From Escallonia rubra (Eukaryota > Streptophyta > Magnoliopsida > Escalloniales > Escalloniaceae), in NCBI GenBank assembly GCA_033065855.1, contig JAVXUO010002456.1:1-64000 (forward strand): a DNA stretch of 64,000 nt, in the 5' to 3' direction. Every line of letters begins with the position of its first letter. The first letter of the stretch is position 1. Of the stretch, positions 13,221 through 24,272 are shown piece after piece. A program made the position numbers and the translations under genes. The notes under the pieces are model-generated. The model had not been told where the DNA came from. It did not search any database and saw only the letters and a program-made list of their open reading frames with translations.

Positions 13221-14676
13221 TGTAACATCCCGAAATTTTTGGAACAATAACACTCACTCGATCACTTACACTAAAACATCAAAATAATACCACAACTGTC
13301 AGAGCAACTAAAACATCCATCAATGTATTTCTCTCAGTGAACAGTCATAATTGATAAACTAAATTTAAATCTAAATGATGAGCTAGAAAAGTTCACCCAC
13401 ACAAGGGTTCTAATGTACAATACTAACTTAAATCAATATTCCTTGCTCAGCTTTAATCTTTACTCAAGCACCTAATACTGGTTATCACCTGCGGAAAGGA
13501 AGTCAAACAAGAGTGATCTTTTGAGAGCCTAGTAAGTTTGATCAAAGATTTAAAAACAACAAAACGATTCGCACGATTTTACATTCAAATCAAATATCAT
13601 CTTTCTGAAGCACTTTTAAATGAAATCACAGTTATTTTGATATAAACATATGAACGATTATCAACTCAATCCCTCAATTAACAGTTATTCAAAGCACTTT
13701 ATGTATAATAAAACAGAAATATAAAACATTGAACATGAGCAGTGCACTATAGCAAAGCCACCCCGGCAGTGCTCGATACACTTTACATATGCATATGTAC
13801 ACTGACTAGTCCATTTAGGTACTAGTTTAACCCAACCAACAGATCATCCTTATAACGCCAAAAATACGCACCATCCTTATAACTCGCAAATTACTAACTC
13901 ATGTCAACATTTAGAAGGAGTAAATAAAATTGAAAATGCTTTACGATGAGCGAATCAATAAACAGATGAAATGAACAATGAATTCCAAACAATCGCTTTA
14001 AGGCTCAAATTAGGGTTTCACGGGCAATTGAAAAATATTTTTATATCAATCATAAAAATCAAAGCTCAATGAAGTTTGTAAAGATGTCATAATAAAACAC
14101 TTGAATTCAGATTTCAATGAATTAGGGTTTGGAGAGGAAATCCTTACCTTGATCCAAGTTATGCGAAACAAATGAACCTCGATCTAAAAATCCTTGAATT
14201 AACCTAAATTGGCAAATTCATTTATTAGGAAATAATCTACACCACTATACTAAAAACCTAATAATAACTACGCACAGCGTACTCACTCTCAATCCGCAAC
14301 GACACAACTCAAAGCTAGTCCCATACACGGCCAACCTAGTCCGAAAATCCGACACACTACTCGAGGCTCAACAATAACCCAGAAATAATATTATCTTTAT
14401 TAAGCATTCTTTATGGATTAATATCGCATAAGAAATAAAAATATAATATTTGAATATTTTTGAATTAAAATAATTTCTTTAAATGCAAGAAATATAAAAA
14501 AATAAATGCCATAATTGTTTCTAGCTGAAAATAAAGTCCCAAAATTTTTATAACAGCTTTATAATATGTACAAAAAATATAGAAACTGATATCACAATTT
14601 AAAAAGCGTTGAAACCATTTTAAAATCATATGTTTTGCTAAATCAAATGCAATACGGGTATCAACTCTAAAAATTA

Positions 14677-15048
14677 CTCCCTCCGTCCCTAAAGATCGAT
14701 CCATTTTACTTTGCACGTATATTAAGGATTTAGGTTATATATTGTGCGTCTTTCTCATTTTACCCTCAAGAGAGAGGGGAGAAGAGAGTGGGCCATGAGA
14801 GAGAAAATTGGTTGGTAGAGTGTTAAATATGGAGAGAGAAATAGAATAAAAAAGTGTAAATAGGTGGGCCAGGAGAGAGAAAATGAGTTGGTAGAGAATT
14901 AAATGTGGTGAGAGAAATAGAATAAAAAAAGTATAAAAAGGATAAATATGTAAAAATACCTACAGAATCTTTCCTAATTTGGAAGTGATCAATTTTTGTG
15001 GAACGGCCCAAAAAGGAAATATGATCAGTTTTTTAGGGACGGAGGGAG
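14677..15048 (+). mobile_element. Stowaway (Tc1/mariner) MITE
   Basis: Termini CTCCCTCCGTCCCTAAA and TTTAGGGACGGAGGGAG form a perfect inverted repeat, flanked by TA on both sides. The 372-bp element has an internal duplication of about 75 bp (GAGAGAGAAA...GGTAGAG...AGAGAAATAGAATAAAAAA). No coding capacity. The matching empty site exists in solo LTR 2 near 41945. Confidence 0.92.
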
Positions 15049-15823
15049 TATAAAACTGAAACCAAAGTTTCTTTATATCATAAAATCATTAAGGTACTAT
15101 TTCCAGAATTTATTAAGGACTTTAAAGGCTCCAAGAGAATTTAAAAAAAACGATATTGCAAAAATTATTAAAAATAGCAAACGATACCAGAAAAATAAGA
15201 AATTCTAACAGTAATTCAAAGATTGCTCTAAGAACCTTCCTGCAAAAGTTTCAATAGTTTTTGACAATTGTACAATACCCAATAGCCACATGGTACAACT
15301 ATGCAAGCACAATGTACCACTCCACTGCATAAATCCGTCAATTTCCACCCAGCTTCTTTTTCTTCTTCTTCCCTTAACTATCTGTAACAGTCACTCAGCA
15401 CTCTCACATGTCAATCATGGCAGCCCTTTCCCTTTTTCTCTTATTACACTCACTCTAATACACTCAAACAAATCCTCACATCACACACAAATAAAAAAAA
15501 GGCACCCACACACAAAACCCATTAAAGCTACTCACATAAACTCTTATTCCATTCACAAATACAAACACACTGTGATCCCACCAACTTACACACGGTTTTA
15601 CACACTTCCTCACCCACATACTATCCATCCACTCCACCAATATATATACACACACATACGCACCCACATTCACTGCCGTAATGGCAATGGTGCACGAACA
15701 CATGTAAATAATTTTCATGCACCCCCGCCTTGTATCCTTCCTTTGAATACATACCAACACATAACACATACACATTCACAACATTTTGAAATCTTCCCAT
15801 ACCAAAGCCACGGCACCCACATC

Positions 15824-16934
15824 CAGGGGCGGAGCCAGGAATATTTTTTAGGGGGTGCAAAAATTATATGTCCGTTACCAAATTTTTAATTAAAATAATA
15901 TGCTTCATCTTTTGCTACACTATACTCCAACCAACTCGCATGACGGTCAAACCAAGAAGAAACAAATCGACGAGATTGTTTCCCGAATTGTGTAAATGGA
16001 AAATTGTGGCTACGAGGTTGGCAAGGACCTTTCGACCAATATGTTCGTCGAACTTTATCTCGAATATTGGGACTATAATCCATAATATTCGGACGCAAGT
16101 CAGAATCCGCAATAAGCTCATCAGAGTTGAACTCATCACGAATTCTACTTGAACCCCCGAAATCAACATCCCGATGCACAAAATGAGCCTTGTCTGTTAC
16201 TGTTAAAGTTGAAGACTGTAGAATACTATCTTGATTAAGCTACGAGGATTCTGCCAATTTCCCTAGCTTTTTAAAAAACTTATCCATTCTGAAAAAAAAC
16301 ACACACGCACATTGGAATAAAATTTCAATATCTCAATATCTCAACACAAATTCACATAATTAAACAATTGTACATATTATTATATTAGCATATTACACTA
16401 AATTTAACATATTAAACTAAAATATAAATGTAACATATTAAACTAAAATATAAATGTAACATATTATCATATTAAATACTAGCACTAGCAGACATCAATT
16501 CATTTAGCAATCAGCATCTAAGAGCAGGAGGGAAGACTCACGCAAGGCCAAGATGAGAATTCAGATCTAGTTCTTCAAGGGCGTCGGCGCCGGCGCGTCG
16601 CGGGACTGCGGGACAGCGGAGGTCGACGGTCGTCGTCCGGTCATGGCGTCACTCCGTCGTGACGAGTCGTCGTCGTCGAAGGCTCGAAGCTCTTGTCTGA
16701 AGGAGCTGTCGCCAGTGGGTGGAGCTGTCGCCGGTGAGACCGTGTGAGTGAGATAGTCGATTGTGCCTCTCGGCCAATCTCGGGGAACGGGTATCGGGGA
16801 TTGGGGAACGGGTCTCAGCCTCGGGGAACGGGATCTCAAAAATGGGGTCAACGCGATTCCAAAAAAAAAAAAAAATCCCCCAGAAATCAGGGGGTGCTTC
16901 AGCCCCCCCTTGTCCTAACGTGCCTCCGCCCCTG
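15824..16934 (-). mobile_element. Non-autonomous hAT element (CAGGGGCGGA termini)
   Basis: Starts CAGGGGCGGAGCCAGG and ends GTGCCTCCGCCCCTG. A perfect 8-bp duplication, CCCACATC, lies at 15816-15823 and 16935-16942. That size and these ends are hAT hallmarks. The 1,111-bp body retains the N-terminal end of a hAT transposase gene on the minus strand (15886-16287), so it is a deletion derivative of a coding element. The right part is GC-rich with GGGGAACGGG repeats. Confidence 0.92.
15886..16287 (-). pseudogene. N-terminal fragment of a TTF-zinc-finger hAT transposase
   Basis: Reading from the ATG at 16287, the start MDKFFKKLGKLAESS meets an amber stop, and the same frame continues to 15886. 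The later part contains WSKGPCQPRSHNFPFTQFGK and WLEYSVAKDEAY, which match the TTF-type zinc-finger region at the start of plant ZMYM/DUF4371-type hAT proteins. The catalytic domain and dimerisation region are absent. It is a relic inside the deletion derivative and cannot act as transposase. Confidence 0.75.
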
Positions 16935-17128
16935 CCCACATCAATGGTAGATTCCCACCCACACATATACTACTCATATATGTGATACTACACACACAAA
17001 ACGCAAAAAACGCTGCAAGATGGCTTACCAGAAATCTTTGCTACGTTCGCTGGAGTCTTTATCTGCCTTCTCTTCCTCTCTTTCTCTTTTCCTTTTCTCT
17101 TTTCTTCGTGCTGAGTCTTCCTTTGTTT

Positions 17129-17132
<4 letters not shown>

Positions 17133-17195
<63 letters not shown>
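17133..17195. repeat. (TA)n microsatellite
   Basis: About 31 TA units inside solo LTR 1. Confidence 0.98.
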
Positions 17196-17199
<4 letters not shown>

Positions 17200-18954
17200 T
17201 TTTTCAATAACCCCAAACTTTAATTTAAATTTTCAAGTAACCCTGCTTCCCTAATTGCCACTAAAGGTTTCCAAAAATACCGTTTATGCTAATTGTCACT
17301 AAAGACCTCAATTATTATCACTTATAATTGCTATTGTTAAGTTATAATTTATAGTCTCCAAAAATTTTGTCGCTGAAGGCTGTCGATAAAATTTGGTCAT
17401 GCCAATCATCATTAAAGACCTAAATCGACCTATGGTTTTTCTAAAAAGTTTCGCTAAGAATCATAATGTTTAATGTTCACCAATTTTTTGCTAAAAATAT
17501 TTTAAAAAATATCATTACGCTACTTATCACTGAAGACCTCAATTAATAACGCCTATCTGTAAATTTACAAGTTTACGGTTCCTAAAAATTTAGTCGCTAA
17601 AGGTTACTGGCAAACATCGTCTATGCAAATCGACTTACATATTGTGTATGAAAAGCATCGCAAAAGAACTCAAATAATTATTTATAAACTTGTCGCTATT
17701 GAAATAAACCTACTATAGTCTATCCTACAAGAAGCTTCATTTATTGTAACTTATAATCATTTAAAACAAATGTCTCTAAACGTCATATATGATACTGCTC
17801 ATAATAACCGTCGCAAAAGATCATCTAGTATCACTTACAAAAATTATCATCTAAGAAATTAATAATCAGCTAAATTTATCATAAGCCTAATCTTAGGTTT
17901 GGGGTATTACACGATGACTGAGCCAGACATATCTCACATCCCCTCCCCTCCTGCATATTTCAGTCCGCTCCCCTTTTTTATTTTTTAGCCCCCTCCCCTC
18001 TCGTAGCATTAATGGTTGGATCTGTTATGTTTATGCATTCATCCCCGGAGTTGGTTGTATGTTGATATTTGCTTTACATGTCATATCTCTAACCCACGGC
18101 TGGGACCGTGAGTTAGGTCTGTGACCGGCCGCAGGCCCACTAAACCTCTACCAGGGCTCTATCAGACATACTACAACTTGTACACAAGATTTATTCAAAC
18201 CACTAGATTCTAAAAAACTTAAATGGCTACTACGAGCTGCACTTAAGAATTCTTCACTTGTCGGTAATAATATCTCCAAATACACCTGACCGACAACAAA
18301 AATGAATATTTGGGAGAACTAAGCTCTTTACATAAATTTATCAATCCCAGTAAACCCAAGAATGACAGTTTCCAGGTCTAAAAGAAACCATGTTACTCTA
18401 ATAATTATCTTATGGCCCATCCCCCTCATGTTCCTCGTAAAGGTTGGTTTCCTCTAGATCATCACCTAAAAAATAGGGGAATGAGCTAGAGCCCAGCAAG
18501 CACGCATACCATATCCCTATAATAGATATTAGGGTTTATAAAAACAATATGCCATGGATTTTCTTTTTCAAGATCAGGAATCAAGATCACTTCTAACAAA
18601 ATCAGCTACATTATATACAAGTGTACTTGCATAAACAGTTCTCAAAATTGAAGCATGAAATCAAAAAGATTCATCATACGGCTAATGCAGTTTAACCCAC
18701 TACTTCGGCATGATGTGCTTAGCGTACATAGCCCCATTTACTAGGGCCCAGAATCCCTCACCCACCTCAGGATAAATATCTCGTGGAAGCAGGGGCGACC
18801 ACTTATAAGGGTAATGCGCATTGCATCAACGTGCATAGCCCCGTTGACCGGGGCTTGAAATCTAACTTTTTCCCTTTGGATATGGGGCACAACAACCTGT
18901 AAAAATTCTATCTCGTTCAACATAAACCAGATTCAAAAACAGCTAGAAATATAA

Positions 18955-19257
18955 GGCCACGTATGCTTACCATATTCGTTTTCTGTTTTTAGCAATGATG
19001 ATGAAAAAGATTCTTTTTTTGCGTACTTTTACCATTTTCTGTTTTCGTTTTGGATAAATTTACTCAAATAGTAACAAAAAACTGAAAACACCTAAAATGT
19101 GTTTTCAGCTTTTTTCACTCAAACTTAACCCAATATAAGAAAAAATAGCTAAATTGTTTTTTGTGAAAATGATAAAAGTACAGGAATGGATTTTCAAACT
19201 GAATATGAAAATCATGAAAATGAAAACAGAAAACAAATATGGTAAGCGTACGGAGCC
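18955..19257. mobile_element. Tourist-type (PIF/Harbinger) MITE
   Basis: Left end GGCCACGTATGCTTACCATA and right end TATGGTAAGCGTACGGAGCC are imperfect inverted repeats extending about 36 bp. They are flanked by the 3-bp duplication TAA (18952-18954 and 19258-19260). The 303-bp body is AT-rich and noncoding. It lies inside the gypsy LTR. Confidence 0.88.
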
Positions 19258-20629
19258 TAAGCATCCCATGGCAGTTCTATTTTGTTTTCTCCTCAAATAG
19301 TTAACACGAAAACAATAGCACATCAAAAGGCTATGAAGCTTCCGGTTGTAAAAATCATGTATACATATACATATAATGGAAAATAGGGTATACATAGGGA
19401 CATGGCAGGAGTACTTACCAAATCGCTGATCGGGTCTAGCTCTTGCTCAAGTGTCAGTCTTAACCCTCATGTATCGGAACCTAAAATGATAAATCACAAG
19501 GATATCAGTTCCCATTGCTCAATTATGCATGTTCACTAAATTCACCCCCAAGTAAGGAAAATTACCAGAACACCTCCTGGACTTATGTAAAATTAAAACA
19601 CCCCCGACGACTAATATACCAATACGCATCCAAAAATAACCTAAAACATCTTTTTGAGCCACTAGATGAAAAAGGTCCTTCGAGGATTTTTTGCTCAAAC
19701 CAACAATTAACTGAGCAATCAAAATCTGATTCTGCTACGTTGAAGCATCTCACCATTCTAAGGTCCTCACAAAATTTATGCGCTACACTTTTTTTGCTAT
19801 TTTTAAATTCACCATAAAAAATTTCACTGACCCCCTTCGTGACCTCGAAAAAATCTAAATTTTTTCCAAAGCTGAATTTTCACCATAAAATTTCACCATA
19901 AACTCCAGATTTCTTAAAAATAAGAGGGCTTATTATTTTGCACTTGGGAAAAATACGCTCAAAAATAGCTTTAAATTTTTGGGCAATGGACTGATTTGTA
20001 ATTCTATAAACAAAAATTTTCAGCAAAATCTAGTTTTGCACCTTGACCATTTTGAAGCTGAATTATGAAGAATCGCTAAAATCCAATGATATAAATCTCT
20101 GAGGTTTAAAAAGATAAGAATCACTAAAATCCAATGAATAATGAATATTCTATAGCAAATCAAAATTGATGACAGAAACATCACAACTCTGTGCATACCA
20201 GTTTTGTTCAATAGTTATTTTAAAGCAGAAATATAACTAATCTCAGAAAACTTAAAATTAAAAAGTTAAAGTAGACTTTATTAGGTTTCTACAAATATAA
20301 GAATTAGAAAGAACCAATGAGTAATGAATTCTCTATGGCAAATCAAAGTGGCTGCCAAAAATCGAAAAATTATGGACTTCTACAGAGCATTGACTTTAAG
20401 GTAATTTTTCAATATGCAAGCATGAAATTCTGAAAAACTTAAAATTGAAAGGTTGAAGTGGACACAACAAATTTTTCAGAAAGTGCGAAAACACATCAAT
20501 CAGATAAGTAATGAAAGAGATATTGACAGTTAAAACTTAATGCACAATCGCCAAAATTCGGTCTCTCTCTCTCTCTCTCGAAGTAGCAGAAGGGGAAGAG
20601 AAACATATGGCCCGGTTGCTCCCATAAAC

Positions 20630-20640
20630 CCTTATATAGA
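20630..20640 (-). promoter_or_regulatory. TATA-like box of the LTR promoter
   Basis: On the minus strand the sequence reads ATCTATATAAGG, placed like the TATA boxes of the related LTRs and followed by a GA/CT-rich leader. Consistent with U3/R transcription leftwards. Confidence 0.4.
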
Positions 20641-20664
20641 TTTACAGTAAAAAGGGAAATTTAC

Positions 20665-20705
20665 AACACCCCCCCCCCCCCCCCACACACACACACACAC
20701 ACACA
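20665..20705. repeat. Poly-C and (CA)n tract
   Basis: A run of about 17 C is followed by about 12 CA units, inside the LTR. Confidence 0.95.
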
Positions 20706-20827
20706 AACTTTAGTCATTTTTCTTAGTTCACCCAAAACTTTCTAAAATTTTGAAAAGACCCCAACACTAATTCAAATTAAAGTCAAAACATGAATTTTTT
20801 ATTAAGGTAAAAATTTGGGGTGTTACA

Positions 20828-20838
20828 TTTTTTCCACC
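20828..20838 (-). other. Polypurine tract next to the LTR
   Basis: On the minus strand GGTGGAAAAAA lies directly before the LTR start. It is the expected primer site for plus-strand synthesis and fixes the element's orientation as minus. Confidence 0.65.
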
Positions 20839-21832
20839 TTAAAATATTTTCGTCCTTGGAATTAAACGTATCTTATACTTCCAAAAGTAACTTCTTGCCT
20901 TATCTTCATGTTTAAACATTTTACCCTGAATAAAATGGCCCTGCGCTGTCTAAACTTCGCACCACAGTTCATGCCTACGAAAATCCAACTGTTAGAATTT
21001 CATGTAAACTTGTAACGCTTAGCTCGAACCTATTTGATCACCACTTTATGCTCTTATAGTCATCAACTTCAAGAGACCACATTATTTTTTTTAAAGTCCC
21101 AAGGTCTTTACATTTGAACTTGCGAACCGCGGTCTTGTATTATGTATGTCTAGTCATTAACTTACCAACTCATCCACAACCCTGGTTAGGTTTTTCACAA
21201 CTAGAAGTAGAACTTTCCCGCCATCGAGGGTCAACTTTACCCAATGAAGGAGAGTCCTCGTAATGTTTCATATAATCTCTAAGACATGAATCACAAATAT
21301 CAGTCGCAAATTCTACAAACTTCAAAAGTGTCACCTCATTACAGGATTTCAAATTATAACTTAGGTTTCTTGAATTAACCCGCTAGATCATTACTTAAGC
21401 TTTTAGTACCACCAAATCGAAATAATCTAATGTCAACCGAACTAGTTTAAACTATTACCATTCCAATCGTAACGATAATCATCGCTTACGCTCTAGAGAT
21501 CGCAACAACTTTTAGTTTCAAACCCTACAATTCCAAGATTTGACTAGCATTCAGAATTTCAGAATTAGACATAACCAATTCTAGAAAGGAGTATCCCAAA
21601 TGTTTCTCTTATCTTTAACCCCAGGACATAACACCACATCTCAACGACTTCGAAGTCTCGATCTTCTGGGGTGCAAACTATAGCCCTACATTACCTACAT
21701 CTAATTGTATGCTACTAGCTGCTCTACAGTCTTGGTTAGGCTTTTGGCCATTTGTACCGCATTTCTTCTGTCGTCCTGAGCGAGATCCTCCCAAATGAAG
21801 GACGTCATCGAATGTTAGAAAATCACAATCTA
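20839..21832 (-). mobile_element. Decayed 3' internal region of the same gypsy element
   Basis: The part next to the polypurine tract has the typical post-polyprotein sequence. Beyond about 20900 I find no recognisable integrase or other domain on either strand. The rest may be eroded retroelement or host sequence. Confidence 0.35.
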
Positions 21833-22012
21833 GACATGGACTGGACTTTGGACTAGACGAAGCGTAATCACTGACTGGACAACTGGAGTGGACTGGACTA
21901 GACGATTAGACTGGATCACTAGACTGGACTTTAGATTGGACTTGACAACTGGATTTCATGACTGGATTGCTAGACTGTATTTAACAACTGGACTGGATTG
22001 GACAAAATTATA
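21833..22012. repeat. Degenerate GACTGGA minisatellite
   Basis: Some 180 bases built from GACTGGA, TAGACTGGA and GACAACTGGA variants in irregular register. No coding content. Confidence 0.8.
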
Positions 22013-22229
22013 TTAATTAAGTTATATTATCAGGCCTAATTCTTAATAATAAACTCTAATTAATAACAAACCCCAATAATTATTTAATTAAAAATGACTA
22101 CAAAAATAAGGTGTCTACACTATCGATTATGTTCTGCTTGACAGATCATTCTACAATCATGACTTCAATCAGTTAGTATATGAATGTTTTGTCTGTTTTT
22201 ATTTTTTATTTTATGCCAGAGTTTTGTGA

Positions 22230-24180
22230 TGTTATCTTATGGGAAGAGTTTATGAAAGGTGAAGCCTTCTCTGTAGAAGAAGAGGATTACGATGAAGACA
22301 CAGTCATCCTGGTCAGGCCTAATATCACTGTGTCGCAATTAACGAGGTCTGGTTGAGTTTACCATACCACCCCAAACCAGCCATATCAGACTCGTTATTC
22401 TCCCAAGACCCTCCAGATGATGAAGTGATGAGACAGCAAAAGAAGACCCAGACCAACATCTCTATTTAGGGATTGCTATCTGTTTCTCACTCCCACAAAT
22501 AGGCCTTGATCAAGCTGCTTAACAAGGCCTAAGTACCCATACAATCTTAACCAGAAGAGCTATCACATGTGCTCGGCCTATTTATTACGTTTACTGCTTT
22601 ACCTAACCGTGACTAATATTGTAACTAGAGTGATGTTGACCCAACATCTAGAGAATTCACTAATAGAGATAGAGCCATCTACTATGTTAGAGAAAAGTTA
22701 ACTCACTAAGAGATGAACTATTCAAATTTAGGAAAGACATGCATCATTACTTTTGGTAACATAAGGATTATGACATTATGTGTTGGCGTACCCCATCAGG
22801 TTATTGACTAGGATGGATCTGATGAGGTATTCATTTGAGAAGCTAGTCTTTTCCAGTTGCATGAAAAAGTGGCTCTTACTGTTCGACATAACATATATCA
22901 CCCAGAAGTCCAAAAACAAAAGGTCGTGGCAGACATGCTAGTCAGTTGTTCAGCAGAGGATACCAATAAATAAAAGGCGAGATTCCCGTATGAAGATGTT
23001 TATGTCATAGAATCTGAGACTAGATAATAGTTATATTTGATTGAAGCTGCAAACAGCAAAGGATTCAGGGTAAGAATATTGCTAATCTTATCGGACAGAG
23101 CCCATGTCCGCATAGCCATTAAGTTAATCTTTTACGGTATTAATAATACGGTCAAATACGAAGCATGCATCATTGGTTTGGAAATAGCCTTGAGTTTAGG
23201 ATTGACAGAAATTACATGTATCGGGATTCAGCCCTGATCATCCATCAGATCCAGGCGATGTGGAAAATTAGAGATGAATGTCTACTAACATCCCATGCCC
23301 ATTTAGAGAAGATACTAGACCAATCTGAAGATATAGAATTCTAGTACCTACCTCGACTTAAAAATAATTTTGCTAATACTTTAGCGACCCTCGCCTCGAT
23401 AATAAAGATAACTAAAGAACAAGAAGTAGAGCCATTTGTGATTCAAAGGAGGGATCAACCAGCTTACGGTTTCATGATCGCACCCATAGAGGAGATCGTG
23501 ATAGAAAAACTGTGGTACATGGATATCAAAAACTTAATCCGAGATTATAAATATCCCGAAGTAGCTTCCGTGAAAATTTTTAAGTCTCTAAGGAGATGGG
23601 CAGCGCAATTCATCATGTGCAACCCAAACCTGTACAAGAGACATTATAATGGGAAATATTTATAATTGTGCCACAGATATAGAACGTTGTCAGATCATGG
23701 AAGATGTACACTCAGGAGAGTGTGGACCTCACATGAGCGGCCAGATGTTAACGAAGAAAATGCTTCAACAAGGATACTATTGAAGTACCATAGAAGGAGG
23801 TTGTATCGAGCACGTTGAAAGTATCATAAGTGTAGGGTGTATGCCAACTTGCAACACCTCCCTCCTTGGGAGTTGTAAAACATGACATCTCCTTAACCCT
23901 TCTCAGTTTAAAGAATATACATGATTGGAAAGACCAGTCCAACAGCTTCCAACGGACATGCGTTCGTACTTTTGGCCATAAGCCATAGACTACTTCACGA
24001 AATGGGTTAAGGCCACATCATATGCCGTATTGAATGCCAAGAAGGTGGCTTAGTTCATCCGGACCAACATTATCTATCGATATGTTGTCCCTCATGAGTT
24101 GATTTTTGACAATGGGTTGCATTTCGAAGGGAAAGTTACGGATTTGGTTGAAGAATATGATATCGTCAGATAGTAATTTT
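22230..24180 (+). pseudogene. Ty3/gypsy RNase H-integrase remnant (Tat/Ogre-like)
   Basis: Plus-strand fragments follow the order of the Tat-type gypsy pol. An RT-end motif (FDITYITQKS) lies near 22880. RNase H-like sequence with VKYEACIIGLEIALSLG is at 23150-23205, then LKNNFANTLATLAS near 23360. The H2C2-type linker region (CGPHMSGQML, near 23725) follows. Integrase core pieces come last (TASNGHAFVLLAIS, VPHELIFDNGLHFEG) up to 24150. Stops and frameshifts are numerous. No LTR could be assigned. A (TG)n tract follows where the integrase would continue. It would have encoded reverse transcription and integration functions of a retrotransposon; it is dead. Confidence 0.8.
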
Positions 24181-24231
24181 CCTGTTCTCATAGCAATCAA
24201 AACCCAGTTTTCTTCCCATACTCTTATGTGT

Positions 24232-24234
<3 letters not shown>

Positions 24235-24271
<37 letters not shown>
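24235..24271. repeat. (TG)n microsatellite
   Basis: About 18 TG units directly after the integrase remnant. Confidence 0.98.

Positions 24272-24272
<1 letters not shown>

Larger units (their letters stand above)
13221..17911 (-). mobile_element. Solo LTR 1 (Ty3/gypsy type), nested in the CACTA element
   Basis: Ends are TGTAACATCCCGAAA and GGGGTATTACA, the short inverted ends of an LTR. The 5-bp duplication CGATG flanks it exactly (13216-13220 and 17912-17916). No internal coding region or second LTR is present, so it is a solo LTR. It aligns by eye with solo LTR 2: shared blocks are the GAGAGCC..AGTAAG block, the CAAAGCCACCCCGGCAGTGC block and the AATTAAAATAATTTCTTTAAAT block. It holds a Stowaway MITE, a hAT element and a (TA)n tract. 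Orientation is minus, judged from the family (see the LTRs at 18065 and 43792). Confidence 0.82.
5052..18060 (+). mobile_element. Degenerate CACTA (En/Spm) DNA transposon, interrupted by an LTR element
   Basis: The left end is probably the degenerate start TACTATATATACAAAAAAAT followed by CGACGGA/GTCGCTAAA subterminal repeats. Inside are a TNP2-type transposase pseudogene (about 7890-11460) and a probable TNPA-like second gene (about 12240-13220). The LTR at 13221-17911 splits the element, and its sequence resumes at 17912. I could not find the right terminus (expected ...TAGTG), so the end coordinate is a guess. The many stops and frameshifts show an old, inactive copy. Confidence 0.6.
18065..20827 (-). 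mobile_element. LTR (3' LTR) of a Ty3/gypsy element, with nested Tourist MITE
   Basis: Its right end is TTTGGGGTGTTACA at 20827. On the minus strand this starts TGTAACACCCC, directly preceded by a purine tract and by the AAGGACGAAAATATTTTAAGG stretch that often closes plant gypsy polyproteins. The same block order as in the other LTRs is present (GAATGAGCTAGAGCCCAGCAAG, then CTTACCAAATCGC..GGTC, then CTCTCTCTCTCGAAG, then TTATATAG). The left end is unclear; CTAACCCACGG near 18068 is my best guess. Confidence 0.6.

Noticed and set aside
15290-15889. 199-residue His/Thr-rich open frame
   Set aside because: Same cause, C/A-rich sequence in solo LTR 1; it also runs into the hAT element.
16982-17254. 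Open frames with poly-(Tyr-Ile)
   Set aside because: Translation of the (TA)n microsatellite.
13221-17911. TGTAACA...TGTTACA elements considered as terminal-inverted-repeat DNA transposons
   Set aside because: Inverted ends are short, duplications are 5 bp, and the sister copy at 20827 adjoins a polypurine tract, all of which fit LTRs better.
21170-21352. 60-residue minus-strand open frame as a retroelement gene
   Set aside because: No gypsy domain motif could be seen in it.
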